Part shown: positions 15,952-24,973 of the stretch, one piece after another
Position numbering within the stretch: position 1 is the stretch's first letter
How the letters are laid out: each line of letters begins with the position of its first letter
NCBI GenBank assembly: GCA_003565775.1
Contig: PXAT01000147.1
Coordinates: 1 to 34,464, forward strand
Direction of reading: 5' to 3'
Source: Ectothiorhodospiraceae bacterium
GTDB lineage: Bacteria; Pseudomonadota; Gammaproteobacteria; Nitrococcales; Aquisalimonadaceae
DNA length: 34,464 bases
Notes under the pieces: generated by a model
Told to the model about the DNA's origin: nothing
The model's database searches: none
The model's input: the letters and a program-made list of their open reading frames with translations, nothing else
Made by a program: the position numbers and the translations under genes

Positions 15952-18900
15952 TCAGAAGCGGAAGGTATAGAACAGGTCCAGCGCGTTCTCGATACTGCTG
16001 ACCGCCTCCAGATACAAATTGTTGGTCAGTTCGTAGCGCAAGGTCAGCGCATTCACCGGGACGAACACACCCACGCCGTAGCTGAGAAACAGGTTCGGTC
16101 CGATATAGCCGCCGACCGTCACCTGGGTGTCATCCCCATCACCGGCGGTATCGATCTGGAAATCCTGTACACCGAGACCTTCGGCAATAGCGGTTGCCGT
16201 ACCGGCGCCGCCAGCCATGCCCAGGGCAAGCGCGGCGCGGACCATGACATCGTCGCCCTCGCCGCCCTGCCCCGGCGGCCGTCCGAGCAAGAGGTAGGAC
16301 AGTATCTCTTCTTCCGGCAGGCCCGGTTCGGAGAAAAGACTGGCCTGAGGCGAATCCGGATCGCCCTCCACCCGCAGCCCGGCGATCACGTCGTATCGGG
16401 ACACGTCGCGCACCGCCTCGACCAGGATCCGCGGTCGATCGAGAGGCCCGGCGAACACGAACTGACCGCGACGGATCTGCAGTCGCTGCCCGTAGGCACG
16501 GTACTGACCGTCCAGGATATTGATCTCGCCGTTACCCTGCGGAGCCCCGATGCCGGACTGGCGAATGCCGAGATTGCCGGTCAGTCGCCCGGTCAATCCG
16601 AAACCCTCGAGATGGATCCTGTTGCCAAGCAGGATCTCGATGTCGGTGGTGACCGCCCAGCCCTCGGCCACCGGTATCGGGTCGCCTTCCTCGGGCAACG
16701 CCTCCGTTTCGAAATCCAGCTCGTCGTCGACGATCACCACGTCGCCGGACACGCGTACCGCCGAGGCCGGCAACTCGCGAATCGTGATATCGCCTTCGGG
16801 AATCTCGATGCTGCCGCTCAGACGCACCGCCTGCGGTCGCATCTGAAAACGCAGATCCGGGCTCGCCTTGAGCTGGGCGATGGTGTCGTAGGCAACGTCC
16901 AGACGCTCGCCACGCAGGCGGACATCGACCCGCCATTCCTCCCCGGACCAGTCGGCCCCGCCGCTGATCTCGGCCCGCCCCTCGCCACTGCGGAAGCCAC
17001 CGGAAATGTCGGCACGAGTCTCGCGCACGTCCACCTGCAAGGCGATGTCGCTGAGTGTCACCGGAACAGCGACGGTCTCGACGAGACCGTCGACGAGTTG
17101 CAACTCGCCGTTGAAACGCGGATCCCGGGTATGGCCGCTCAGCTGGCCGCTGGCTGTGATTTCCCCGCGCAAGGTACGCAGTTCAAGGAAAAACGGTTCG
17201 AGGACGGCCAGGTTCAGTTCCCGCAGACTGACTTCACCATCCAGCGCCCCCAGTTCGCCGGCGTTGTCGACATCGATAAGCGCTCTCACCCGCGCCTGAC
17301 CGAAATCCTCGGAATCCAGCACGAGTGCGCTGCGCAATTGATCGCGATCCAGCGTAAGCGCCATCGAGAATTCGCGATAACGCAGCTCCTGGCTTTCCGG
17401 ATCAAGGCCGTCATCGAGATCCGCCTCGAAGCGCACCCGGCCGTCGCTGATTTCGAAACGCGCATCCACCAGCGGCAAGGCGCCGTCATCGGTCCAGCTG
17501 ACATCGAGGGCCAGGCCCAGCGTGCCATCGGTGGCCACGCCTTCCGGCAGCCAGGGCTCCAGATCCGCCATGTCGTAACCGCTCAGGCGGATGTTCGCCT
17601 GACCGCGGACACCGAGCTCCAGTCGTTCCTCGGCACACAGGCGAGCGCTGGCGTGACGCCAGCAATGCGCCTCCACCAGCGCCTGCTCGCGCGAGGGATC
17701 CCAGCGGATACCAACCGCCTGCTCCAGCGTCAGAGCCAGATCCACGGCACTGATGGTCGCCGACTCCAGCGAACCGTTCCAGGCCATGTCCGAGCCCAGC
17801 GCACCACTGAGGGCAAGCGCCAGTTCGGCCGGCGAGTCGGTGACATCGAGTCGCAGGCGATGATTATCCTGCCGTCCGTCCAGCAGCAGTGCGACATTAC
17901 CGACGGTGATGTCCTGTTCCGGCAACTCGAGACCGGACAGATCCAGGCGGAGCTCGCTGTCCTGTTCGCCGAGGCTGCGAACGCGCGCCCTGAGATTCAG
18001 TCGTTCCAGCGTCGCCAGTTCGGCCCAGCCGACACCGCTCGCGCTCAGATCAAGATCGATATCCGGAGTCTCGAGCGGACCACGGGCGCGGAACGTGCCG
18101 GCCACCTGACCACGAAGATCCGCCAGCAGAACGTCAAGTGCCGGCAGATCCAGTTCGCCGGCGATATCGAGCTGCTCACCCACCCGACCGCTGAGTTCCA
18201 CGAACCCGTCTGCGGCATCGGCACGAAAGCGGTGTATCTCCCAGTCATCGCCCGACCGGTGGCTGACACGCCCCCGGGCCTGGAGCACCTGCCCCTCGAG
18301 TTCGGTGCGTAGCCGCACCAGTTCGGCATCGAGCCGCAGATCCTCGCCGACCAGACTGCCTTCGGTGCGGAGCAGACCGGACAGGGTCTCGGGTGCCCCG
18401 TCCACCAGCTGTGCCGGATTCAGATCGGCCCAGTCCAGCGCCAGATCCCAGTGATAGCCCTGATCCCAGCCCGCCGAGCCGGTCAGGGCCAGCGTGCCGC
18501 CCAGGACATCCGCCTGCAGGGACAGTCCGTCCACGCCCCGGTAATCGGCGTCGGCCCGCAACTGCCAGCGGCTTGCCGGAATGTCCGGTCCTTCCAGCGC
18601 GAGATCGGTGCCCAACTCCATGGCATTCAGATCGCCGCGCAAAGTCAGCTGGCCCCGCTCGGTGGCAACCATCGGCTCCCCATCCAGCGGCCACGCAAGC
18701 TCCTCCCAGCGCAGCTCGAGATCCACCGGATGAGCCGGATCCACCGCGTTGACCCGACCGCTCAGGTTCACCGCAAGCGCCCCGGTCAGAGACAGGTCGA
18801 TACCCAGATCGGCCAGGTCACCGTCCAGCGCAAGCGTCAGGGACACGGGATCAACCTCGGCCAGACCGGGGATTGCATCCAGATCCAGTGACAGATCGAG

Positions 18901-20673
18901 TGCCAGAGGATAATTGCCGCGCAGATCCGCCTCGCTGTCGAGTCGCAGGCGCAGCTCCGGCATATCCACCGCCAGATTCAGCCGCACCGCGGACTGGCTG
19001 CCATGCAATGACAGATCGAGGACATCGAGCTGATGCAGTTCATCGCCCATCTCCATGGCGATGTCGCGGATCGCGACGTCTTCCACCGAGACGTCCAGCG
19101 GCAGCACGATCTCGGGCAACTTGAGGGCTTCCCGCAACGACGGATCGAGCAAGGCAACCAGATCGAGTTCTCCGTCAGCCGTAATCACCGGTTCGTCATC
19201 AGCCACGGCGTCCGGCGTCGGCTCTGCCAGCACAAGCCGGCCGTCCTCCAGATGCAGGTGGTGCACCTGCATCGCGGATTCATCCAGATCCAGGCGTAGT
19301 CTGAATACCCCCAGCCGTTGCTCGTTGCCCTGCAGGAGTACCCTGGAGCGCAGCATTGTGAAGTCGTGCACGCTGACCGGGAACGGCAAGTCGATGGATT
19401 CCGGCAGTAACGGCTGCTGCTGCTCGTCGCTGTCTGCCCTCGCAAGAGGCTCCGGGTCCGCCGCGGTGTCCATCGTCTCGCCAGCCTCCAGCAGCCAGGC
19501 GGGCGGGTTCAACGTCAGGTCCTCGGTACGCAACTCGCGCACCACCAGTCCGTCATCGCCGAGCCCGGCCGACAGACGCAACAAACCCAGCGACTGACGC
19601 GTGCCATCCAGGAAGATCCGGGTGTCGTTCAGTTCGACATGCTCGAGCAACAGCGCGAACGGCAGAGCGAAGGGCTCGTCCGGGCTATCAGCGGGCCCGG
19701 CCGTCTCGGCGTCATCCGGCGCTTCCGCGAACGCGCCGAATTCGTCCTCGGCGGCATCCAGCAGACCATCCGGGATCCGCACGGTCAGCCCGTCGGTGAC
19801 CAGACGCTGCAGATGAATCTGCTCCCGGCTCAGTTCCAGTGCCAGATCCAGGCGCGCGAGCTCCTGAACATCCCCGGCCAGATCGACGCGGGTGTCGACC
19901 AGCCGGACGTCAAGCATCGAGATCGCGAACGGTAGCGGCAGACCCTCGGTGGCAGTCTGCTCTCCTTGCGCGGACTCGCCGGCGCCAGCGGTCTGTTGCG
20001 GCGCCGGCATGTCGGGAATCCGCACGTCGATGGCACGCGTGTGCAGACGATCGATGCGCAAACGCTCGCGCCCCAGCGCCCCCGCCAGTTCCACCGAATC
20101 CCAGCGTACCGTCTGGCCGTCAATCGCCAGTTCCACGTCGCTGAGTCGGATATCCGGGAACTTGGCGGTGACCGGCAGCGAGAACGGTTCCTCGTCCCCG
20201 GCATCGTCATCGGTGACCGCGGGCCCGGCTTCGGCCGGTTCCTCGCCGTCAGTGCGCAGCGACACGCTGACCCCGTCGACATGCAGACGGTTGAGACACA
20301 CCTGCAACTGCATCAGACAAAGCAGGTTCCACCGGGCATCGGCGGAATCAACGGCAACCACCACATCGCCGTCATGCCAACTCACCGCTTCCAGCTTGAG
20401 TCCGTTCAGCAGACTGCCGCTTTTCACGGTCAGGGAGAGCCGCGGTTCCTCGTCCATCGCCCTTTCCGCCAGCCATTGCGCGCCGCTGGTGGTCAAAAGG
20501 AACCAGCCGAGAATCACCACCAGCGTCAGCACCAGGATGTAAATCAGGCGACTGAACTTACCCAGCACCAGCAGAACACGGGCGAAAGCGCGCCGGAGCA
20601 GACCACGGGGTGGCGCTGCAGTCGCTGGTTCGGCCTGCTGCCGGGCAGGCTGTTCGTGACCCGGCTCAGTCAT
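15952..20673 (-). CDS. tamB: TamB, translocation and assembly module inner-membrane component (enlarged)
   Basis: TamB spans the periplasm as a long lipid-binding beta structure and works with TamA in outer-membrane protein or lipid transport. The 1573-residue protein has a cytoplasmic N-terminus (1-40), one TM anchor (about 42-62), a long repetitive beta region and the TamB_C (DUF490) domain in roughly the last 330 residues, ending in phenylalanine (FYTFRF). E. coli TamB has 1259 residues. Much of the excess seems to lie in five related units (about 166-222, 245-304, 334-394, 428-485, 522-580), each with an LP-hydrophobic, DTR/L-DG, then LxLxL pattern; Asp/Glu/Pro-rich linkers separate them. 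The start overlaps the tamA stop by 4 bp. Family and partner are clear. Confidence 0.95.
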   Translation of the reverse strand: MTEPGHEQPARQQAEPATAAPPRGLLRRAFARVLLVLGKFSRLIYILVLTLVVILGWFLLTTSGAQWLAERAMDEEPRLSLTVKSGSLLNGLKLEAVSWHDGDVVVAVDSADARWNLLCLMQLQVCLNRLHVDGVSVSLRTDGEEPAEAGPAVTDDDAGDEEPFSLPVTAKFPDIRLSDVELAIDGQTVRWDSVELAGALGRERLRIDRLHTRAIDVRIPDMPAPQQTAGAGESAQGEQTATEGLPLPFAISMLDVRLVDTRVDLAGDVQELARLDLALELSREQIHLQRLVTDGLTVRIPDGLLDAAEDEFGAFAEAPDDAETAGPADSPDEPFALPFALLLEHVELNDTRIFLDGTRQSLGLLRLSAGLGDDGLVVRELRTEDLTLNPPAWLLEAGETMDTAADPEPLARADSDEQQQPLLPESIDLPFPVSVHDFTMLRSRVLLQGNEQRLGVFRLRLDLDESAMQVHHLHLEDGRLVLAEPTPDAVADDEPVITADGELDLVALLDPSLREALKLPEIVLPLDVSVEDVAIRDIAMEMGDELHQLDVLDLSLHGSQSAVRLNLAVDMPELRLRLDSEADLRGNYPLALDLSLDLDAIPGLAEVDPVSLTLALDGDLADLGIDLSLTGALAVNLSGRVNAVDPAHPVDLELRWEELAWPLDGEPMVATERGQLTLRGDLNAMELGTDLALEGPDIPASRWQLRADADYRGVDGLSLQADVLGGTLALTGSAGWDQGYHWDLALDWADLNPAQLVDGAPETLSGLLRTEGSLVGEDLRLDAELVRLRTELEGQVLQARGRVSHRSGDDWEIHRFRADAADGFVELSGRVGEQLDIAGELDLPALDVLLADLRGQVAGTFRARGPLETPDIDLDLSASGVGWAELATLERLNLRARVRSLGEQDSELRLDLSGLELPEQDITVGNVALLLDGRQDNHRLRLDVTDSPAELALALSGALGSDMAWNGSLESATISAVDLALTLEQAVGIRWDPSREQALVEAHCWRHASARLCAEERLELGVRGQANIRLSGYDMADLEPWLPEGVATDGTLGLALDVSWTDDGALPLVDARFEISDGRVRFEADLDDGLDPESQELRYREFSMALTLDRDQLRSALVLDSEDFGQARVRALIDVDNAGELGALDGEVSLRELNLAVLEPFFLELRTLRGEITASGQLSGHTRDPRFNGELQLVDGLVETVAVPVTLSDIALQVDVRETRADISGGFRSGEGRAEISGGADWSGEEWRVDVRLRGERLDVAYDTIAQLKASPDLRFQMRPQAVRLSGSIEIPEGDITIRELPASAVRVSGDVVIVDDELDFETEALPEEGDPIPVAEGWAVTTDIEILLGNRIHLEGFGLTGRLTGNLGIRQSGIGAPQGNGEINILDGQYRAYGQRLQIRRGQFVFAGPLDRPRILVEAVRDVSRYDVIAGLRVEGDPDSPQASLFSEPGLPEEEILSYLLLGRPPGQGGEGDDVMVRAALALGMAGGAGTATAIAEGLGVQDFQIDTAGDGDDTQVTVGGYIGPNLFLSYGVGVFVPVNALTLRYELTNNLYLEAVSSIENALDLFYTFRF

Positions 20674-22415
20674 ATTTCCGGACCCATTGAGAAATGAATG
20701 CGCCAGGGCGTTCCCGGCGCGCTGATGCCGAATGCCAGGTCGAGCCGGATCGGGCCGACCGGCGACTGCCAGCGCACGCCGGTACCAACACCGCGCTCGA
20801 AGCCCTCGTTGAAACCGGCGCGGCGGAAGGCGTTACCCGCGTCGATGAAGGCCGCCGCACGCCAGCGGTCAATGAACTCGTAGTTGTATTCGACACTGCC
20901 AACGGCCAGATAACGCCCGCCGATCAGATTGCCGTCATCGTCCTTCGGTGCCAGCGACTGATAGGCGAAGCCGCGGACGCTCTGATCACCCCCGGTAAAG
21001 AATCGCAGGGACGGCGGCGTCCCCTCCAGATCCTCGGTGGCCAGGGCACCGTATTCGGCCCGCGCGATGCCGCGATGGCGGCCCCAGGTGCGCAACCACT
21101 TGCTGGAAATCCGGAAGCGGGCCAGACGGATGCTCGAGCCCAGCTCCCGATCGGTCGCTTCCAGTGCGATGAACTGACGATCGCCGCGGTCGAGATCGAT
21201 GCCGCCACGGGTTCGCGAGCGACTGAAACTGATGCCGGGCAGGGTCAGCGTGGTATTCCCCGTGACGTTACCCTGCTTGAACTGCTCCCGCTCCCAGCGC
21301 AGGAACACGTTCCGGGTCCAGCCGCTGCGCATGACCCGCTGGCGCTGCACGCCGGCCGTAAACCGCTCACTCCGGGTGTCTTCGAGGTCTTCACGCTGAT
21401 ACCCGCCGAGAAACTGCAGCTTTTCTTCCAGTGGCGGATCGAGCGGAATGCTGTAGGTGCCGCTGATGTTCTGGCGCACCGTGGACAGCTCGGTCTCGGC
21501 CCGCATCGAATGCCCTTCCGGATTGACGTAGGGGCGCTTCCAGTTGAGCCGGATGCGCGGACCCTCGTCGGTGGCAAAGCCGACCCCGGTGCCGACCCGG
21601 TTGCGGGCTTGTGTTTCCAGTTCGGCATCCACGGGAATACGCCCGTCCGCGTCCGCCTCTTCCAACTGCGGACGCACCCGGACGCTCTGGAAATAATCGC
21701 TGTTGAGCAGGTTCCGGTTGAGCACCGTCACCCGCTCGGACGTGAAGGATTCGCCGTCACGAAACGGCACAAAGCGCTGCAGCAGATCGTCCGATAACTC
21801 CGTCTCCGAGAAGCGGACCTGGCCAAGGCGATACCGCCGCCCCGAATCGTACTCGATGGCGACATCGGCCCAGCCTTCCGCCGGGTTCACCCGCACCTGA
21901 CTCTGACTGAAACGCCCGTCAAAATAGCCGCGCGCCAGCGCCAGGCTCTCGATCGCCCGCTTGAACGATTCATAGCGCCCGTGGTGCAGAACATTGCCTT
22001 CGGTGAACGGCGCACGGCCGCGCAAGTCCTCGAATGCGGAGTCGTCGGCGGCGTCGCCATCGAAACGGATCGACACCTCCCGCAAGCGCACCGGTTCGCC
22101 GGGTTCGATGCGAATCATGATCTCGCGATCATCGTCGACGCGGCGGCTCTCGACATCGATCACTGCACGGTAGTAACCGAGCGCCTCCAGCGCTTTGCGG
22201 GCATCGTCCGGGATATTGGCCATGAAACGGCGGACAATCCGCGGGTCTTCGCTGGATGGCTCACCGACGTAATTGATCACGTTCTCGCGCAAGGCGCCGT
22301 CCACGCCCTCGACCAGGATGCGGATTTCCGCCCGCAGCGGCAGCGACAGGAAGCTGAGCAACAAGAGGGCCAGCAAAGCGCCGCATGCTCTGTATGAACG
22401 CAGTCTATATGTCAT
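20670..22415 (-). CDS. tamA: TamA, Omp85-family outer-membrane protein
   Basis: TamA is the outer-membrane partner of TamB. The 581-residue protein has a signal peptide (1-29, cleavage near LRA), three POTRA domains (about 30-260) and a 16-strand-type Omp85 barrel (about 270-581). Barrel motifs include GxGFATDEGPRIRLNWKRP, a GGDQSVRGF segment matching the Omp85 VRGF motif, and a final strand ending SMGPEI. Length is close to E. coli TamA (577). It overlaps tamB by 4 bp and begins 11 bp after the srkA stop, so it probably shares its transcript with the upstream genes. The upstream Shine-Dalgarno (TGGA) is weak. Confidence 0.95.
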   Translation of the reverse strand: MTYRLRSYRACGALLALLLLSFLSLPLRAEIRILVEGVDGALRENVINYVGEPSSEDPRIVRRFMANIPDDARKALEALGYYRAVIDVESRRVDDDREIMIRIEPGEPVRLREVSIRFDGDAADDSAFEDLRGRAPFTEGNVLHHGRYESFKRAIESLALARGYFDGRFSQSQVRVNPAEGWADVAIEYDSGRRYRLGQVRFSETELSDDLLQRFVPFRDGESFTSERVTVLNRNLLNSDYFQSVRVRPQLEEADADGRIPVDAELETQARNRVGTGVGFATDEGPRIRLNWKRPYVNPEGHSMRAETELSTVRQNISGTYSIPLDPPLEEKLQFLGGYQREDLEDTRSERFTAGVQRQRVMRSGWTRNVFLRWEREQFKQGNVTGNTTLTLPGISFSRSRTRGGIDLDRGDRQFIALEATDRELGSSIRLARFRISSKWLRTWGRHRGIARAEYGALATEDLEGTPPSLRFFTGGDQSVRGFAYQSLAPKDDDGNLIGGRYLAVGSVEYNYEFIDRWRAAAFIDAGNAFRRAGFNEGFERGVGTGVRWQSPVGPIRLDLAFGISAPGTPWRIHFSMGPEI

Positions 22416-22426
22416 GAAAATCCAGG

Positions 22427-23422
22427 TCAGACCGTCAGCGGCGGCTCGTCCAGCAAAGCCATCTGCTCGCGCAGGGCGAGGATCTGCTCCTCCCAGTAAC
22501 GTGATTCGGCAAACCAGGGGAATGCCATCGGGAATGCCGGGTCATGCCAGCGGCGGGCGAGCCAGGCCGAGTGATACAGCATACGCAGGCTGCGCAAGGC
22601 CTCGAGGAGATGCAGTTGCGCCGGATCGAATTCGGCAAACTCCTCGTAGCCCTCAAGTATATCGAGTAACTGGCCCTGCATCTCGTGGCGGTCACCGGAC
22701 AGCAGCATCCACAGATCCTGCAGCGGCGGTCCACTGAGGGCATCGTCCAGATCGACAATGTGGGGGCCCTGCTCGGTCCAGAGGATATTCCCCACATGGC
22801 AGTCGCCGTGCAGACGAATGGCCTGATAATCGCCACCGCGCTGCCAGGCCTGCTCGACACGCAGCAGGACATCGCGGGCCACCGAGACATAGGTCTCGGT
22901 CAGACCGGACGGCAGGTAGCCACACTGCAAAATGGTCTCGAGCGCGCCATGCCCGCGCTGCGCCACATCGAACACCGGGCGGTGACGAAACATCGAAACC
23001 GCCCCGACCGCATGCATGCGCCCCAGATAGCGCCCCATCCACAGGCGGTTGTCCGCCTGGTCCAGTTCCGCCAGACGACCGCCGCGGCGCGGAAACACGG
23101 CGAGACGGAAGCCGTCGAAATGATGCAGCGTGGCGCCACCAAGCCGGGTTGGCGCAACAACCGGGATTTCGTGAGCCGCAAGTTCCTCACTGAAGGCATG
23201 CTCCTCGAGAATCGCGTCGTCGCTCCAGCGCTCCGGCCGGTAAAACTTCACCACTACCGGCACCTGATCCTCGATGCCGACCTGGTAGACGCGGTTCTCG
23301 TAGCTGTTCAGTGCCAGCAGTCGACCGTCACACCACAGGCCGGTGGATTCCACCGCCGCCAGAATGGTGTCCGGATTCAGACCGCCATATGGCAGCTTGT
23401 CGTCGACCGTTTCATCAGTCAT
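22427..23422 (-). CDS. srkA: Stress response kinase SrkA/YihE
   Basis: SrkA is a cytoplasmic Ser/Thr kinase of the aminoglycoside-phosphotransferase-like fold that protects cells during envelope and oxidative stress. The 331-residue protein has the ATP-contacting lysine K59 in VVVKFYRPERW, the catalytic loop HGDCHVGN (205-212; D207, N212) and the metal-binding segment VDLDDA (D224/D226). I chose the ATG at 23422 because the preceding 20 codons lie in nagZ and do not fit the family; it overlaps the nagZ stop by 8 bp. Neighbours NagZ and TamAB suggest a link to envelope homeostasis, which is inference. Confidence 0.94.
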   Translation of the reverse strand: MTDETVDDKLPYGGLNPDTILAAVESTGLWCDGRLLALNSYENRVYQVGIEDQVPVVVKFYRPERWSDDAILEEHAFSEELAAHEIPVVAPTRLGGATLHHFDGFRLAVFPRRGGRLAELDQADNRLWMGRYLGRMHAVGAVSMFRHRPVFDVAQRGHGALETILQCGYLPSGLTETYVSVARDVLLRVEQAWQRGGDYQAIRLHGDCHVGNILWTEQGPHIVDLDDALSGPPLQDLWMLLSGDRHEMQGQLLDILEGYEEFAEFDPAQLHLLEALRSLRMLYHSAWLARRWHDPAFPMAFPWFAESRYWEEQILALREQMALLDEPPLTV

Positions 23423-24452
23423 CGGCCAGCAGCCTTCGACAGGCATCCACGGCGCGGCGGCCGCGGGGGTCGGCACGGACATCAGCGAGCGTCAGGCTGC
23501 CGAACGGTCGACGCAAGCCGTCGATGCGGGCCGATGCCGCTGCATCAGGCTCGGCCGGCATCGCAGCCAGCACGTCCTCACGTGCATCGAGGGAGTTGCA
23601 AAGCAACAGCAGATCATTGCCCGCCTCCAGCGCGACGCGGGCCCGCGCCGGCCGATCCCCGAATGCGGCCACACCTTCCATGTCGAGATCGTCCGCCACC
23701 ACCACGCCCGGGAAGCCGAGGTCATCGCGCAGCACCGTGCCGATCCAGTGCGCGGAGAGACTGGCCGGCCGGATATCGGCCTCGGGATAGGCCACATGCG
23801 CGGTCATCACTGTATCGACATGTCCGGCCTGAATCAGCTGCTCGAAGGGCAGCAGATCGCTGTCGCGCAACTGCGGCTCGGGACGATGGTCCACCGGCAA
23901 TTCGAGATGCGAATCCGGCGTCACGCTCCCGTGACCCGGGAAATGCTTCGCCGTGGACGGCATGTCGGCGTCATGCATACCGCCAATCCAGCAATCGGCC
24001 AGCTCGGTCACCACATCCGGAAGCGCATGAAACCCGCGATCGCCGATCACCATGCTGACGCCGCGATCCAGGTCCAGCACCGGTGCAAAGCTCAGGTCGA
24101 CTCCGACCGCCCGTAACTCGGCGGCCATCAGCCAGCCGATATCCGCTGCCATGGTGCGCGCTGCCGCCGGGTCGGCATCGTACTGACGACCGAGCGCGGC
24201 CATCGGGGGCAGACGGGTAAATCCGTCGCGGAAACGCTGCACCCGTCCGCCCTCCTGATCCACGGCCACTAGCAGCGCTGGATCGCGAACCGCATGAATG
24301 GCGTCAGTCAGCGCAGCCAACTGATCCGGATCGGCGTAATTCCGCGCAAACAGAATCACGCCACCGATCTGCGGATGCTGCAGCAGACGTGTCTCGGCAT
24401 CGCCAAGTTGCAGCCCTTCTATACCGACCATCAATTGTCCGAGCTGGCTCAT
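23415..24452 (-). CDS. nagZ: Beta-N-acetylhexosaminidase NagZ
   Basis: NagZ is the cytoplasmic glycoside hydrolase family 3 enzyme that removes GlcNAc from GlcNAc-anhydroMurNAc peptides during peptidoglycan recycling; its products induce AmpC beta-lactamase in some bacteria. The 345-residue protein has DQEGGRVQR (65-73), the KHFPGHG motif (169-175; H174 is the general acid/base) and the nucleophile loop DDLDMEG (254-260). There is no signal peptide. The ATG at 24452 matches the family start (SQLGQLMVGIEG) and overlaps the stop of the upstream L,D-transpeptidase gene by one base (TGATG). An extra 31-codon upstream extension is open but not family-like. Confidence 0.96.
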   Translation of the reverse strand: MSQLGQLMVGIEGLQLGDAETRLLQHPQIGGVILFARNYADPDQLAALTDAIHAVRDPALLVAVDQEGGRVQRFRDGFTRLPPMAALGRQYDADPAAARTMAADIGWLMAAELRAVGVDLSFAPVLDLDRGVSMVIGDRGFHALPDVVTELADCWIGGMHDADMPSTAKHFPGHGSVTPDSHLELPVDHRPEPQLRDSDLLPFEQLIQAGHVDTVMTAHVAYPEADIRPASLSAHWIGTVLRDDLGFPGVVVADDLDMEGVAAFGDRPARARVALEAGNDLLLLCNSLDAREDVLAAMPAEPDAAASARIDGLRRPFGSLTLADVRADPRGRRAVDACRRLLADD

Positions 24453-24970
24453 CAGGCAGGTTCTCCCTCTCCGATCCAGACGCGCGTGCCGGTGGTCACG
24501 CGATCGAACAGCTCGATCACCGTGTCGTTCCGCAGGCGAATGCATCCGTGCGATAGCGGTGTTCCCATCGGCTCCGAATCCGGGCAGCCGTGGAAATAGA
24601 TGAAGCGGCGCATGGTGTCGACGTCCCCAAAGCGATTGAAACCGGGTTCAAGACCGCTCAGCCAGAGAATACGACTGAGGATCCAGTCCCGTTGCGGCTG
24701 CTCGGCCTGCAACGCCGGCGTCCAGATCTCTCCGGTCCAGCGCCGCGCCACGAAAACGGCGCGCGGCGGGCAACCGTCACCGATACGGGCACGGATGCGA
24801 TGCCATCCACGGGGCGTGGCACCACTGCCATTGCGCTCGCCAAGCCCCTGACGCGCCGTCGACACCGGCGCACGCATCAGGCACTCGCCACCACGGCGGA
24901 CTTCCATCTCCTGTCGCCGGGCACAGACCCGGATCCAGGTGCGAGCCGCTTCCGATTGCTCATGCCTCAT
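24452..24970 (-). CDS. L,D-transpeptidase-family (YkuD) protein without signal peptide
   Basis: YkuD enzymes normally make 3-3 peptidoglycan cross-links or attach proteins outside the cytoplasm. This 172-residue product has the catalytic motif SHGCIR (C143, H141) preceded by IYFHGCPDS (H127), the standard family spacing. Its N-terminus (MRHEQSEAARTWIRVCARR) has no signal peptide, TM segment or lipobox, so it should stay in the cytoplasm unless the start is wrong. The preceding gene ends immediately upstream (TAA-GTG-ATG), leaving only GTG 24973 or ATG 24970 near the junction and little room for an exported N-terminus. The nagZ neighbour suggests action on recycled muropeptides, which is inference. 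Confidence 0.9.
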   Translation of the reverse strand: MRHEQSEAARTWIRVCARRQEMEVRRGGECLMRAPVSTARQGLGERNGSGATPRGWHRIRARIGDGCPPRAVFVARRWTGEIWTPALQAEQPQRDWILSRILWLSGLEPGFNRFGDVDTMRRFIYFHGCPDSEPMGTPLSHGCIRLRNDTVIELFDRVTTGTRVWIGEGEPA

Positions 24971-24973
24971 CAC

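Noticed and set aside
15877-18312. Open frame of about 800 codons on the plus strand inside tamB
   Set aside because: It is the mirror of the tamB codons in a high-GC genome. Its composition shows no domain, and tamB is firmly supported on the other strand.
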